Shown: one piece after another, positions 15,289-23,453 of the stretch
Numbering within the stretch: the stretch's first letter is position 1
Layout: each line of letters opens with the position of its first letter
Assembly: GCA_934754505.1 (NCBI GenBank)
Contig: CAKVIE010000002.1
Location: 62,001 to 126,000, forward strand
Direction of reading: 5' to 3'
Source of the DNA: an uncultured Candidatus Melainabacteria bacterium
GTDB lineage: Bacteria > Cyanobacteriota > Vampirovibrionia > Gastranaerophilales > Gastranaerophilaceae
DNA: 64,000 nucleotides
The notes under the pieces: model-generated
What the model was told of the DNA's origin: nothing
What the model saw: only the letters and a program-made list of their open reading frames with translations
Database searches by the model: none
Position numbers and translations under genes: made by a program

Positions 15289-15525
15289 TCACTGTTTTTG
15301 ATTTGTATTTTTTAAAAGCATGCTCACTTTTATGTCCAAAGCACTTGCAATAATAAATAAATGACTCATTCTCATACCAATAGCTTTCGCCTTCTCAATC
15401 CTTGACAAATATTTAATGTTAATACCCGTTTTATTTGAAAGCTCTTTTAGCGAGATGTTTTGTTCTACCCTGTATTTTTTGATATTAAACCCAATTTTTT
15501 CAAAAATTTCCAATTTTCTCACCAT
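15289..15525 (-). CDS. XRE-family DNA-binding regulator
   Basis: This 78-residue single-domain protein has a Cro/CI-type helix-turn-helix: IGFNIKKYRVEQNISLKELSNKTGINIKYLSRIEKAKA, followed by SHLFIIASALDIKVSMLL. There is no effector domain. It is divergent from a second XRE protein, and a 30-bp perfect palindrome sits 11 bases upstream of its start, so it probably binds there and controls itself and its neighbour. TATAAT within the palindrome lies 12 bases before the ATG, giving a very short leader. Placement beside repeat arrays suggests a remnant of a mobile or restriction-modification locus, though no such partner genes are present. Confidence 0.82.
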   Translation of the reverse strand: MVRKLEIFEKIGFNIKKYRVEQNISLKELSNKTGINIKYLSRIEKAKAIGMRMSHLFIIASALDIKVSMLLKNTNQKQ

Positions 15526-15536
15526 TCTTTTTATAC

Positions 15537-15566
15537 AATTATACTTGGAATATTACAAGTATAATT
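15537..15566. promoter_or_regulatory. Palindromic operator between two divergent XRE genes
   Basis: Arms AATTATACTTG (15537-15547) and CAAGTATAATT (15556-15566) are perfect 11-base inverted repeats around an 8-base centre. Each arm contains TATAAT in the outward direction, so the same palindrome supplies the -10 elements of both divergent promoters. A dimeric XRE repressor bound here would block both. Confidence 0.7.
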
Positions 15567-15606
15567 CATTGATGTATAGTTGTCAAGATACTATTATAGT
15601 TGTAAT

Positions 15607-15837
15607 ATGACAAGCTTAAGTTTAAATGAAAAAATAGGAATAAAAATAAGATTATATCGAACCAAAAAGAAGCTTTCGCAAGAAAAATTCGGAGAGTTAG
15701 CAGATTTAAGTAAAAACTCTATAAGTTCGATTGAAAGAGGAGAGAGCAGTCCTACCATTGATACATTGGACAGAATTGCAAAGGCTTTGGACATTGAATT
15801 AAAAGAACTTGTTGATGTTTCTAAAATAGATTTATAA
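15607..15837 (+). CDS. XRE-family DNA-binding regulator
   Basis: This 76-residue single helix-turn-helix protein contains LNEKIGIKIRLYRTKKKLSQEKFGELADLSKNSISSIERG and the C-terminal DTLDRIAKALDIELKELV typical of phage-repressor-like regulators. It has no second domain. The ATG at 15607 is favoured over a TTG nine codons upstream. No ribosome site is visible, but a 12-codon frame starting at 15572 ends in TGA overlapping this ATG, which would allow coupled translation. It is divergent from the other XRE gene across the shared palindrome. The target genes are unknown. Confidence 0.8.
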   Translation: MTSLSLNEKIGIKIRLYRTKKKLSQEKFGELADLSKNSISSIERGESSPTIDTLDRIAKALDIELKELVDVSKIDL

Positions 15838-15888
15838 ATTTCTTGTTAACCAATGTAATTTTTGTAGGGAAACCAAATGCGTTATTGT

Positions 15889-15944
15889 TTTTTGCTACTT
15901 CTGGTTCGCTCGCTTTGCTTGACTCCACCCTACGCAAATCCGCT
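15889..15944. repeat. Short intergenic repeat, copy 2
   Basis: Diverged counterpart of 14884-14932, followed by CGTGATGACG and TTTGCGAGAAAG, a worn REP-like half. The open frame at 15877-16080 runs over this repeat and is not supported as a gene. Confidence 0.45.
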
Positions 15945-16093
15945 CGTGATGACGTTTTTTTTCCTATATCTTTGCGAGAAAGTTTTTAATCAGTTTAAGC
16001 AGATGAATTATTTAATAAAATATTACAATATCAAAAAATTTATCAATACAAAAGGCAAAAAATACTTTATAAATATATAAATAAGGAATAACC

Positions 16094-18136
16094 ATGTCTT
16101 TGAATGTTAACGTCGGCGGAAATAAAAAATTAACGGCTGCAAATGCACAATATATCAGACAGGCACAAGCCCAAGCTCAAGTTGCGAAATCACTTCAACA
16201 AAACCAAACCATAGCAGCTGAAACTCAAGATGAAGCCGTTACGTTGGCTGCCGATAACAATTCCTCGTCAAGCGGTGTTGGAAATTCTTCACAAACACAG
16301 GAAAGTTCAGCAGCTTTAAAGGAACTTCAACAGCAAAAGGCTCAAATCGAAGAAGAAATTACGGCTTTGCAGGCAGAAGCAGATGAAATTCAAGCAAACC
16401 TTGATGCTCAAAAAGCACAATTATCAGCATTATACTCAGAGTATCAGGCAGAGCAAAGTCAGCTTTCTAAAATGCAAGCGGAATATGCCGATAATCAAAA
16501 GGAATTGGAAAATTTAAACAATGAAATTGCTGAAACTCAAGAAGCCGAACAATCGAGATATGACCGAGAAGTAAGCAATATAACCGATTCCGCACTTGAT
16601 GATTACAATCCCGAAACTGACGGCGAAGATTTCAATGCATTTTTGAACAAAAGGCTTTCAAATGTAAAAATGGATAGCAGCACTTTAGACAGGCTGAATT
16701 CAAGGGCATCGGCACTTGCAGACAGTGCAAATTCACTTGCAGCAGACATTCAAAGCAAAATGAAAACCATAAGCAATTTATCAGAACAAATTTCTACAAT
16801 GAAAGATACCGTTTCTCAAACTGAAAATTGTTTAAGCCAAAAGAATTGCGAAATAAAATCTAAAAACGAATGTTTATGCTCCGTATCAAATAAAATTTCA
16901 AATATGGAAAGGTCAGGAGCAGGCAAAACCGGTACAGAAGTCATCTCAAGCATTGCAGATGCGGAAAAAGACTTTGTAAAAGAACACAACCTCGACTTGA
17001 CGGAAAAACGTTCTGACGGAAGCTCAAGATACGTTGCAGCACAAGGTCGTGACGGAAATTATCATATTTATGATATGTCAAATAGCGGCAAGAGTCTTGC
17101 AAGAATTTACGGTGATAATGCAGGTTACGGCATAATTCCGTACGGAAGCGGCGAATTAATCGGAGTAAAAGATTGCGAAGAAGGTCAAGGAAAAGCTGTT
17201 TATTGCTTTACAAATGTCTGTGATAATTTATGCGAAGCAACAGCCTGCTGCAGCGAAAAGACATACGATATGTGCTCACCGTTGTCTTTTGACGCAGATG
17301 GTGACGGAATTAACACATCATCAGAAACCATTCAATATGACATAGATGGTGACGGAAAACTCGACACAATCAACAACTCAAAAGAATGGGTTTTAGCCTT
17401 TGACAAAGACGGAAACGGCATTGCAGGCGAAGACGGAAGCGAACTTTTCGGGGATAATACCGACCTTGACGGCGACGGGGTAAAAGACGGCTACGCAAAC
17501 GGTTTTGAGGCATTAAAAGCACTTGCACAAAAGGAAAACCTGATTGACGGAACAAATGACAATCAGCTTGATGCAAAAGACCTTAAATATTTGCAAGAAA
17601 AATACGGTTTGGTAATGGCTAACGGCTACGGCGGAGAAACAAAAACCTTTGAAGAATTAGGCATTACGGAAATTAATCTTGCACAAACCGAAGAAACAAA
17701 ACTTACGAAAAACTTTGACGGCAGAAATAACGACATAATGACTCAAGAAGGTGCAACCTTTAAAGTAAACGGTCAAACAAGAGAGTATGCCGATGTTTGG
17801 AATGCAAAACTTGATTCAAATACCCAAAATGATACAGCTAAAAAGCTCAAAATCGCAAATCAAACAACAACCTTTGAAGCAGCATCAAAAGATTTAGATT
17901 CGGAACTCGATTTTCTAAATGATGACGGTTATGCAAAACTTCGTGCAAATACGAAATCCGTAGATTACAATACGGCGTTAAGAGAAAACAAACGTATGGC
18001 AAATGCCGAAGCAGAAAAAATTATTGAAGATTACAATGAACGTCTTGAAGAACAACGAGAAAAAGAAGAAGCTGAACGTGAAAACGAAAATTCCGACGAT
18101 GATTTTATAAATTTTCAAAGAAAAAAAATTCGCTAA
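16094..18136 (+). CDS. Coiled-coil protein with calcium-binding EF-hand/RTX-type C-terminal domain
   Basis: This 680-residue protein has no classical signal peptide. Residues 1-75 are Gln/Ala/Ser-rich; residues 75-290 are coiled coil (long Gln/Glu/Leu heptads); residues about 395-520 are a calcium-binding block with DADGDG, DIDGDGKLD, DKDGNGIAGEDGSELFGDNT and DLDGDGVKDG, followed by NGFEAL and ELGITEINL. That order matches the LDLDGDG...ELFG...GFEAL...LGI..I.L region of secreted RTX-type and adhesin proteins. Eight Cys occur between residues 275 and 395, suggesting disulfides. The C-terminus is charged coiled coil. I infer export by a nonclassical route and a surface or secreted role. It stands alone downstream of the XRE genes. 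Confidence 0.65.
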   Translation: MSLNVNVGGNKKLTAANAQYIRQAQAQAQVAKSLQQNQTIAAETQDEAVTLAADNNSSSSGVGNSSQTQESSAALKELQQQKAQIEEEITALQAEADEIQANLDAQKAQLSALYSEYQAEQSQLSKMQAEYADNQKELENLNNEIAETQEAEQSRYDREVSNITDSALDDYNPETDGEDFNAFLNKRLSNVKMDSSTLDRLNSRASALADSANSLAADIQSKMKTISNLSEQISTMKDTVSQTENCLSQKNCEIKSKNECLCSVSNKISNMERSGAGKTGTEVISSIADAEKDFVKEHNLDLTEKRSDGSSRYVAAQGRDGNYHIYDMSNSGKSLARIYGDNAGYGIIPYGSGELIGVKDCEEGQGKAVYCFTNVCDNLCEATACCSEKTYDMCSPLSFDADGDGINTSSETIQYDIDGDGKLDTINNSKEWVLAFDKDGNGIAGEDGSELFGDNTDLDGDGVKDGYANGFEALKALAQKENLIDGTNDNQLDAKDLKYLQEKYGLVMANGYGGETKTFEELGITEINLAQTEETKLTKNFDGRNNDIMTQEGATFKVNGQTREYADVWNAKLDSNTQNDTAKKLKIANQTTTFEAASKDLDSELDFLNDDGYAKLRANTKSVDYNTALRENKRMANAEAEKIIEDYNERLEEQREKEEAERENENSDDDFINFQRKKIR

Positions 18137-18215
18137 AAACAACACTTTAAGCTGCAAATATTATTAAAAAAGCCCCTTTAAAATTGTTTGAAGAATTTTA
18201 TTTTTCAAAATCGAA

Positions 18216-18962
18216 TTATTTTCGGACAGTTTTTAAATATTTTTCCATACAAAATTTATTTCTTTCGTTAAGAACAGCCGTTTTATAATTTTTTTCAGCA
18301 CATTTTCTGTAAATTTCTTCGGAATACCCGCTTTTTTGCCATTCGAAAAAATAATAATCACCGATTTTTTCTTTCAAAATCAAAAACGAAGGAAACATAC
18401 AAAAACCGACAAATATAGCCGCAACAAAAAATATCAAAAAATATTTATCATAAATCGAAGCAAAATCAAAAGTTTTTTTCGGAGTCAAATCTTTCAAACA
18501 TTCAACCGATTTCTCCAATACAGACAAAAATTCAGAAGCCGATTTTCCATACAAGAAAACCGTAAATCTCTTTTGCGGATTTTTTCCAAGCACGGTCAAA
18601 TAAAATCTGTTTTTCAAAACCCCGTCAATCTCATCAAAATTCAAGGAATAAATTTTAAAAGACACGGGCGGTTTATAAAAAATAGAATTTTTTGTCAAAA
18701 CAACTTTTGCTTTTGTAAAAAGAATGGTCAAAATTAAATCAAAAACAGCTATTACAAAGAAAAACAACCAAGATTTAAAAAACAAAAATGATGCAAAATT
18801 CTTCAGCAAATTCGGAGAATAAAAAGCCACAGATACAATAACCGCAAGCAAAAATCCGATAAACACAATAGAAAACTTAATTTTTCCCGTCAAATCTTTT
18901 ATGGAAATTTGATGTTTGAAAATTATGTCGGAAAAAGTTTCAAAATTATCGGAATTATTCAC
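18216..18962 (-). CDS. Membrane protein of unknown function
   Basis: This 248-residue protein has two close hydrophobic helices at residues 28-48 and 62-82, a soluble middle region (about 85-165) rich in beta strands and basic residues, another helix near 172-195, and a charged tail. The layout resembles PH-domain-type or YcxB-like membrane proteins, but I recognise no family signature. Its GTG start overlaps the end of the upstream redox-type gene by 8 bases, so translation is coupled. Confidence 0.6.
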   Translation of the reverse strand: MNNSDNFETFSDIIFKHQISIKDLTGKIKFSIVFIGFLLAVIVSVAFYSPNLLKNFASFLFFKSWLFFFVIAVFDLILTILFTKAKVVLTKNSIFYKPPVSFKIYSLNFDEIDGVLKNRFYLTVLGKNPQKRFTVFLYGKSASEFLSVLEKSVECLKDLTPKKTFDFASIYDKYFLIFFVAAIFVGFCMFPSFLILKEKIGDYYFFEWQKSGYSEEIYRKCAEKNYKTAVLNERNKFCMEKYLKTVRK

Positions 18963-19410
18963 TCAAAAGTCTTTCTCGAATTATTTTTTCAGCTGACGCA
19001 ACAAGCTCCGCACAGGGTCTTTTTTGATAATATTTTTCTGTCCGCATTTCAGGCACGAAACCGTTTCTGTCCTCACCAATAAGCTCACGGCAAATGAAAG
19101 AGCCGTTTTTTCGAGCAAATTCATCAGCCAAATTTTGAATTAATTTATAATGTTCTGATTTTTTTTCAACATCATTTTGCAAAGTATAGCCGAATTTCAA
19201 CCCCGCAATCATAAACATTGCACTGACAGCACCGCAAACTTCTCTCAATCTGCCCATTCCGCCGCCGAATGATGATGACAATTTTAATCCCGTTTCAAAG
19301 TCTATTCCGAAATCCTCGCAAAATGCACAAAAGACCGACTGCGAGCAGTTGTAACCGCTTTCAAAAAGTTCTTTTGCAGAAAGATTTTTCTTATCAGAAG
19401 ATTTTTTCAT
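18955..19410 (-). CDS. C_GCAxxG_C_C family (putative redox-active) protein
   Basis: This 151-residue protein has the spaced cysteines that name the family: NCSQSVFCAFCEDFG near residue 21, then SFGGGMGRLREVCGAVSA (the G-C-G/A-x-x-G element), and late cysteines in FICRELIG and KRPCAELV. Members are small cytoplasmic proteins, often next to redox or metal genes, with presumed disulfide or metal-linked chemistry and no proven reaction. The downstream membrane-protein gene overlaps it, so the two form a transcription unit. Confidence 0.82.
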   Translation of the reverse strand: MKKSSDKKNLSAKELFESGYNCSQSVFCAFCEDFGIDFETGLKLSSSFGGGMGRLREVCGAVSAMFMIAGLKFGYTLQNDVEKKSEHYKLIQNLADEFARKNGSFICRELIGEDRNGFVPEMRTEKYYQKRPCAELVASAEKIIRERLLSE

Positions 19411-19442
19411 TTTGACCCTGTTTCTAATTTAAGATTACCATA

Positions 19443-19484
19443 AAAAAACAGAAACTCCGAAACTTTCGTCATTTCTGTTTTTTA
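19443..19484. terminator. Intrinsic terminator of the acyl-CoA ligase gene
   Basis: AAAAAACAGAAA pairs with TTTCTGTTTTTT around a 17-base loop. T-runs exist on both strands; on the minus strand it follows the ligase stop. Confidence 0.75.
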
Positions 19485-19504
19485 ATTAATTTTAACAAAT
19501 CTGA

Positions 19505-21355
19505 TTATCTGTACATTGCTTCAATCAAATCGCTGTATTTGTCATATACCGCATTCTTTTTGATTTTAGCCGTCATTGTCATAAGTCCGTTATCGGGAGT
19601 GAAAGCCTCATCAACGAATGCAATGTTTGCAATTCTTTCGTGTGCTCTGAACGATTTATTTTTTTGCATAATATCTTTTAAGTTGTTCATAACCGCTTTT
19701 TTAAGCTCTGCACATTCTTGCGGGTTTGTGATATTCAAATTATTCTTTTTGGCAAATTCATGAACTTCGTCCATATCAGGAACAATCAAGGCTGAAAGTG
19801 CATTTTTGTCCTGACCTGCAAGTACAATTTGTTTAACAAAAGGACTTGTCATACAAGATGCTTCGATTGCATCAGGTTCAATGTTTTCACCGTTTGAAAG
19901 AACAATGATGTCTTTTGCTCTGCCTGTCAAAACCAAACAGTTATCATCTGTAAACCAGCCGATATCGCCTGTTATGAAAAATCCGTTTGAAAGAAGAACT
20001 TTTTTCGTTGCCTCTTTATCGTTGTAATAACCTTTCATAACTTGAGGTCCTCTTGCAAGAACAACGCCTTTTTGACCTTTTTTAACAGGTTTCATGGTAT
20101 CCATGTCAACAACCATCAATTCAGTTTGAGGAATTGCGTTGCCTGTTGAATACATTTTGTTATCGCCGATTTCTCTTACAGCAAGAACAGGAGCTGTTTC
20201 TGTCAAACCATATCCGACGTAAATATCAATTCCGATTGCTTGGAAAAAGTCATCAATATGCTTCGCCATAGCACCGCCGCCTGAGATACCTTTGATAAAA
20301 TCTCCGCCTAAAACAGCTTTGATTTTTGAATAAATTAATTTATCACCTAATTTATGCAAACCGAATAATGCCGATTTTTCAACGAAATTAACAGTTTTTG
20401 CCCAGAATGACGGGTGTTGATTGTAAATATCGGTTCCGTTTAAAACTCTTTTTGCTGCACAATATTTTTGCGAAACATTGATGAAGAAGTTAAATAAAGC
20501 TCTTTCTTTATCTGATTTTTTCTTCATTTCTGCTAAAATACCGTCGTAAACAGCTTCAAATAATCTCGGTACAACTATGAAATAATTCGGTTTTTGTTTT
20601 TTCAAATCTCTCTTGAAGTTTTTGATATTAGTATACGAAAGATTAATACCCTTTGACATCATATAGTATTCGCAAGTTCTTTCATAAGCATGCCAAATCG
20701 GTAAAACAGTCGTAATTTTTGCCGTTTCTTTAATTTGAAGAACAGGGTCAATGTTTATAACCTGACTTACAATGTTTTTGTGAGTCAACATAATGCCTTT
20801 CGGACGACCTGTGGTGCCTGAGCTGTAAATCAAGGTTGCAACATCGTTTTCGTCAACTTCAACGGGTGTAAAATTTTTATCTTCGCCGAGTGAAAGGAAT
20901 TCTTCAAAAGTGTAAACTGCAAGCGGAAGATTTTCTTTTTCGATTTTGTCATTGCCTGTGTAAATTGCAAAACTTGCACCTTTTGAGGCAATAAAATCAA
21001 CCATGTTTTCCAAAACTTTTTTGCTGTCGGTAATCAAAACATGGCTTTCACTGTGATTATAAATGTATTTTAATTCGTCTGAAGGTGCTGCCGAACCTCT
21101 AACAGCATTTAATGCACCGTTTTTCAACAAACCTTGGTCTAAAATCATCCATTTTGCACTGTTTTCACTGAATTGTGCAATGTGGCTGCCTTTGCCGACT
21201 CCTAATTTTTGAAAAGCTGATGCCGCTTTTTGAATATCTTCAAAAACTTGTGCATAAGTCGCACTGTATCCGCAATATTCATCGTTTAATGCCTTGTAAG
21301 TACCGTATCTCTTTGCACTTGCTTCAAAAATATCAGTTATTAATCTAAATTTCAA
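19505..21355 (-). CDS. Long-chain acyl-CoA ligase / AMP-forming synthetase
   Basis: This adenylate-forming enzyme of about 616 residues has the P-loop-like YSSGTTGRPKGIMLTHKN near residue 176, YGLTETAPVLA in the middle, TGDIGWF and LTGRAKDIIVLSNGENIEP toward the C-terminus, and a catalytic-lysine region near the end. It resembles bacterial FadD15-type long-chain fatty-acid ligases (ATP + fatty acid + CoA to acyl-CoA). The TTG at 21355 is chosen because AAGGA lies 7 bases upstream; a GTG seven codons earlier overlaps that site. No beta-oxidation genes adjoin, so lipid remodelling or uptake of exogenous fatty acids is more likely. Confidence 0.88.
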   Translation of the reverse strand: MKFRLITDIFEASAKRYGTYKALNDEYCGYSATYAQVFEDIQKAASAFQKLGVGKGSHIAQFSENSAKWMILDQGLLKNGALNAVRGSAAPSDELKYIYNHSESHVLITDSKKVLENMVDFIASKGASFAIYTGNDKIEKENLPLAVYTFEEFLSLGEDKNFTPVEVDENDVATLIYSSGTTGRPKGIMLTHKNIVSQVINIDPVLQIKETAKITTVLPIWHAYERTCEYYMMSKGINLSYTNIKNFKRDLKKQKPNYFIVVPRLFEAVYDGILAEMKKKSDKERALFNFFINVSQKYCAAKRVLNGTDIYNQHPSFWAKTVNFVEKSALFGLHKLGDKLIYSKIKAVLGGDFIKGISGGGAMAKHIDDFFQAIGIDIYVGYGLTETAPVLAVREIGDNKMYSTGNAIPQTELMVVDMDTMKPVKKGQKGVVLARGPQVMKGYYNDKEATKKVLLSNGFFITGDIGWFTDDNCLVLTGRAKDIIVLSNGENIEPDAIEASCMTSPFVKQIVLAGQDKNALSALIVPDMDEVHEFAKKNNLNITNPQECAELKKAVMNNLKDIMQKNKSFRAHERIANIAFVDEAFTPDNGLMTMTAKIKKNAVYDKYSDLIEAMYR

Positions 21356-21499
21356 TTTTTTTTCCTTTATATTCACACTCTTGTTTCATCTTAAAAGAAA
21401 ATCTTATACAAAATTGCGTTAAAAAATCTTTGTGTTAAGTTTTGTAACAATTTTAAGTGTAAAAAATACATGAAAAGTCAGATTATCATTGAAATAAGA

Positions 21500-22420
21500 T
21501 TATTTTCTTTCGGGTTTAAGAATTTGGATATTTTTAGTCGTACTGATTTCAATTCTTGCACTGCGGAGTTTTTCACGAGTTTCTTCATCAAGACCTTTTC
21601 CGTTTACAAGTCTGTCGATAAAGCCGCTGTTGAGTTTTACGGCTTTTTCCAAAGCTCCGATTTCTTCAAGAGTATCTTTTATTAAAGAAAAATCGTAATT
21701 AAAACCTTGTTTATGGTGGTAAACGAGAGTTTCTCCCGTGGGTGAACTTACAGGCTGTCCGCCTTGTTCAAAGTACAATTTAAAAATAGATTTCAAATCC
21801 TGAAGTTCTGCCTGCATAGTTGAAACAGCACCTTGAATACGCAAAAATCTTTCAAAAAGGTATTCAACATTTTCAATTTGTTTCATTTGCCAAGCATATT
21901 TTTTCTTATAAAGTTTTTTCAAAGCCGGATAACTTTCCGCAAGTCCCATAGCATCTGCCATAGCTCTGTGACGTTCCGAAAATTCGACATTAAATTTTTT
22001 CATCAACGCTTCAAGTCCGCAAGATTCCAAATCGGGGTAAACCTCTTTGAACATTGCCTGTGAGTCAACCATAGGATTTGTAATACCTTTGCCTGTTGTT
22101 CTTTTAGCCGCTTCATTAATAAAGCTGTAATCAAAAATAGCGTTATGAGCAACAATCGGATAATCGCCTATAAATTCCAAAATTCCGGGCATTGCTTCGG
22201 CTTCTGTCGGTGCATCTTTTACGACATCTTCCGTTATTCCGTGAACTGCAATGCTTGATTTTCTGATATGTTGCTGCGGATTTATCAAAGTTTGATATTC
22301 CTGTTTAATTTTACCGTTTTCCAATCTCAAAGCGGCAAATTCTATCATTTTTTCTTTTGTATAATCAAGCCCAGTTGTTTCAACGTCTAAAACTATTTCT
22401 ATGACCTTTTTTGCAGGCAT
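21500..22420 (-). CDS. DnaQ-like 3'-5' exonuclease
   Basis: This 306-residue DEDDh exonuclease has LDVETTGLD near residue 11 (Exo I), AHNAIFDYSF near 94 (Exo II) and HRAMADAMGLAES near 152 (Exo III). Residues 190-300 form a helical tail not found in the 180-240-residue epsilon subunit, with a predicted coil and basic residues. It could be a proofreading subunit or a separate repair or RNA-processing exonuclease. It is divergent from the prepilin gene, and GGGGAGA precedes the ATG. Confidence 0.85.
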   Translation of the reverse strand: MPAKKVIEIVLDVETTGLDYTKEKMIEFAALRLENGKIKQEYQTLINPQQHIRKSSIAVHGITEDVVKDAPTEAEAMPGILEFIGDYPIVAHNAIFDYSFINEAAKRTTGKGITNPMVDSQAMFKEVYPDLESCGLEALMKKFNVEFSERHRAMADAMGLAESYPALKKLYKKKYAWQMKQIENVEYLFERFLRIQGAVSTMQAELQDLKSIFKLYFEQGGQPVSSPTGETLVYHHKQGFNYDFSLIKDTLEEIGALEKAVKLNSGFIDRLVNGKGLDEETREKLRSARIEISTTKNIQILKPERK

Positions 22421-22597
22421 GTCGTAAAATTCTCCCCTATGTCGTGATATTATCGTAACATAAATAAATTTAATATTAAAAATTTTTCTGATTTATTGAA
22501 AAATTTTCGGAAAAAATATCAAAAAATTACAAAAAAAATCATTAAAGTTTATAAGAAAAATGCCGATAATTTTAACATATTGCGGTAAGGAAGCCTT

Positions 22598-23281
22598 ATG
22601 AAAAAAGCATTTACATTAGCGGAAGTATTGATAACACTTGTTATAATAGGTGTTATAGCTGCTTTTACAATTCCAACGATTATTAATGCTCAAAATGATA
22701 AAGAAACTCTTGCGAGGCTGAAAAAGTCTTATTCGACCTTATCGCAGGTTATGATGACTTCACAGGCATTAAACGGTTCTTTTACCGATTGGGGCATGCG
22801 TGATAACGACACGTCCTCTATCGAACAAACCTTCAATTACTACATTCTTCCACATATTAAGAATTTGAAAAAATGTGTCAATACAGCAGGCTGCTGGACT
22901 TCTCAAAAAACAAAAGCCTTTGACGGTAATGGCGATGCTTCAACTTCTTACGATACGGGCATGGGTCAAAATAACATAACCTTTATTTTGAATGACGGCA
23001 CCTTCGTTTCGATGGATATTTACGGTGATGATGTCGATGAGGTTTTTGGAATTACGGAAGACGTTGCATTCCCGACATTAACTTTTGCCGTTGACATAAA
23101 TGGCGACAAAGCTCCTAATCAGGTTGGGAAAGATGTATTTTTCTTTGTTTTAACCAAACACGGACTTGCACCTGCCGGCAAAGATAATGCTGCCGCAAGG
23201 TGTTATGCCGGTGCAACAGGCGGATATTCAGGTTACGACTGTGCCGCAAAGGTTCTTAAAACAGGCTCTGTTCAATATTAA
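22598..23281 (+). CDS. Type IV pilin-like / general secretion pseudopilin
   Basis: This 227-residue protein begins with a class III prepilin signal: a short KKA leader, then FTLAEVLITLVIIGVIAAFTIPTI with the Phe+1 and Glu+5 needed for prepilin peptidase and methylation. Here Ala precedes the cleavage site, so the leader is MKKA. The rest is a periplasmic globular part with Cys pairs (KKCVNTAGCWT and RCYAG...YDCAAK) and an Asp/Asn-rich region that may bind metal. Gastranaerophilales genomes carry many such paralogues. AAGGA lies 7 bases before the ATG. No pilus assembly genes adjoin, so it uses machinery encoded elsewhere. Confidence 0.88.
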   Translation: MKKAFTLAEVLITLVIIGVIAAFTIPTIINAQNDKETLARLKKSYSTLSQVMMTSQALNGSFTDWGMRDNDTSSIEQTFNYYILPHIKNLKKCVNTAGCWTSQKTKAFDGNGDASTSYDTGMGQNNITFILNDGTFVSMDIYGDDVDEVFGITEDVAFPTLTFAVDINGDKAPNQVGKDVFFFVLTKHGLAPAGKDNAAARCYAGATGGYSGYDCAAKVLKTGSVQY

Positions 23282-23315
23282 TAATTTTTTGATTAAAAAA
23301 TTTGTCGATTTGATT

Positions 23316-23354
23316 TTATCCGATAATTTTTTGTTATCCGAAAAATTTATCCGA
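23316..23354. repeat. Three direct TTATCCGA repeats upstream of the M16 operon
   Basis: TTATCCGA occurs at 23316-23323, 23334-23341 and 23347-23354. A weak AATTTTTT/AAAAAATT inverted repeat overlaps it. It might be a regulator site or the end of the pilin transcript. Confidence 0.35.
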
Positions 23355-23453
23355 ATAAAAAATTATTGTCGAAATGCAGGTTATATTTTCGAAAACGTGT
23401 AATATTTCTTTTTTTAAGGTAAAATAAGATTATTAAGAAAAGAGGATTACATT

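Noticed and set aside
15877..16080. 67-codon plus-strand frame
   Set aside because: Runs over a diverged intergenic repeat; no support as a gene.
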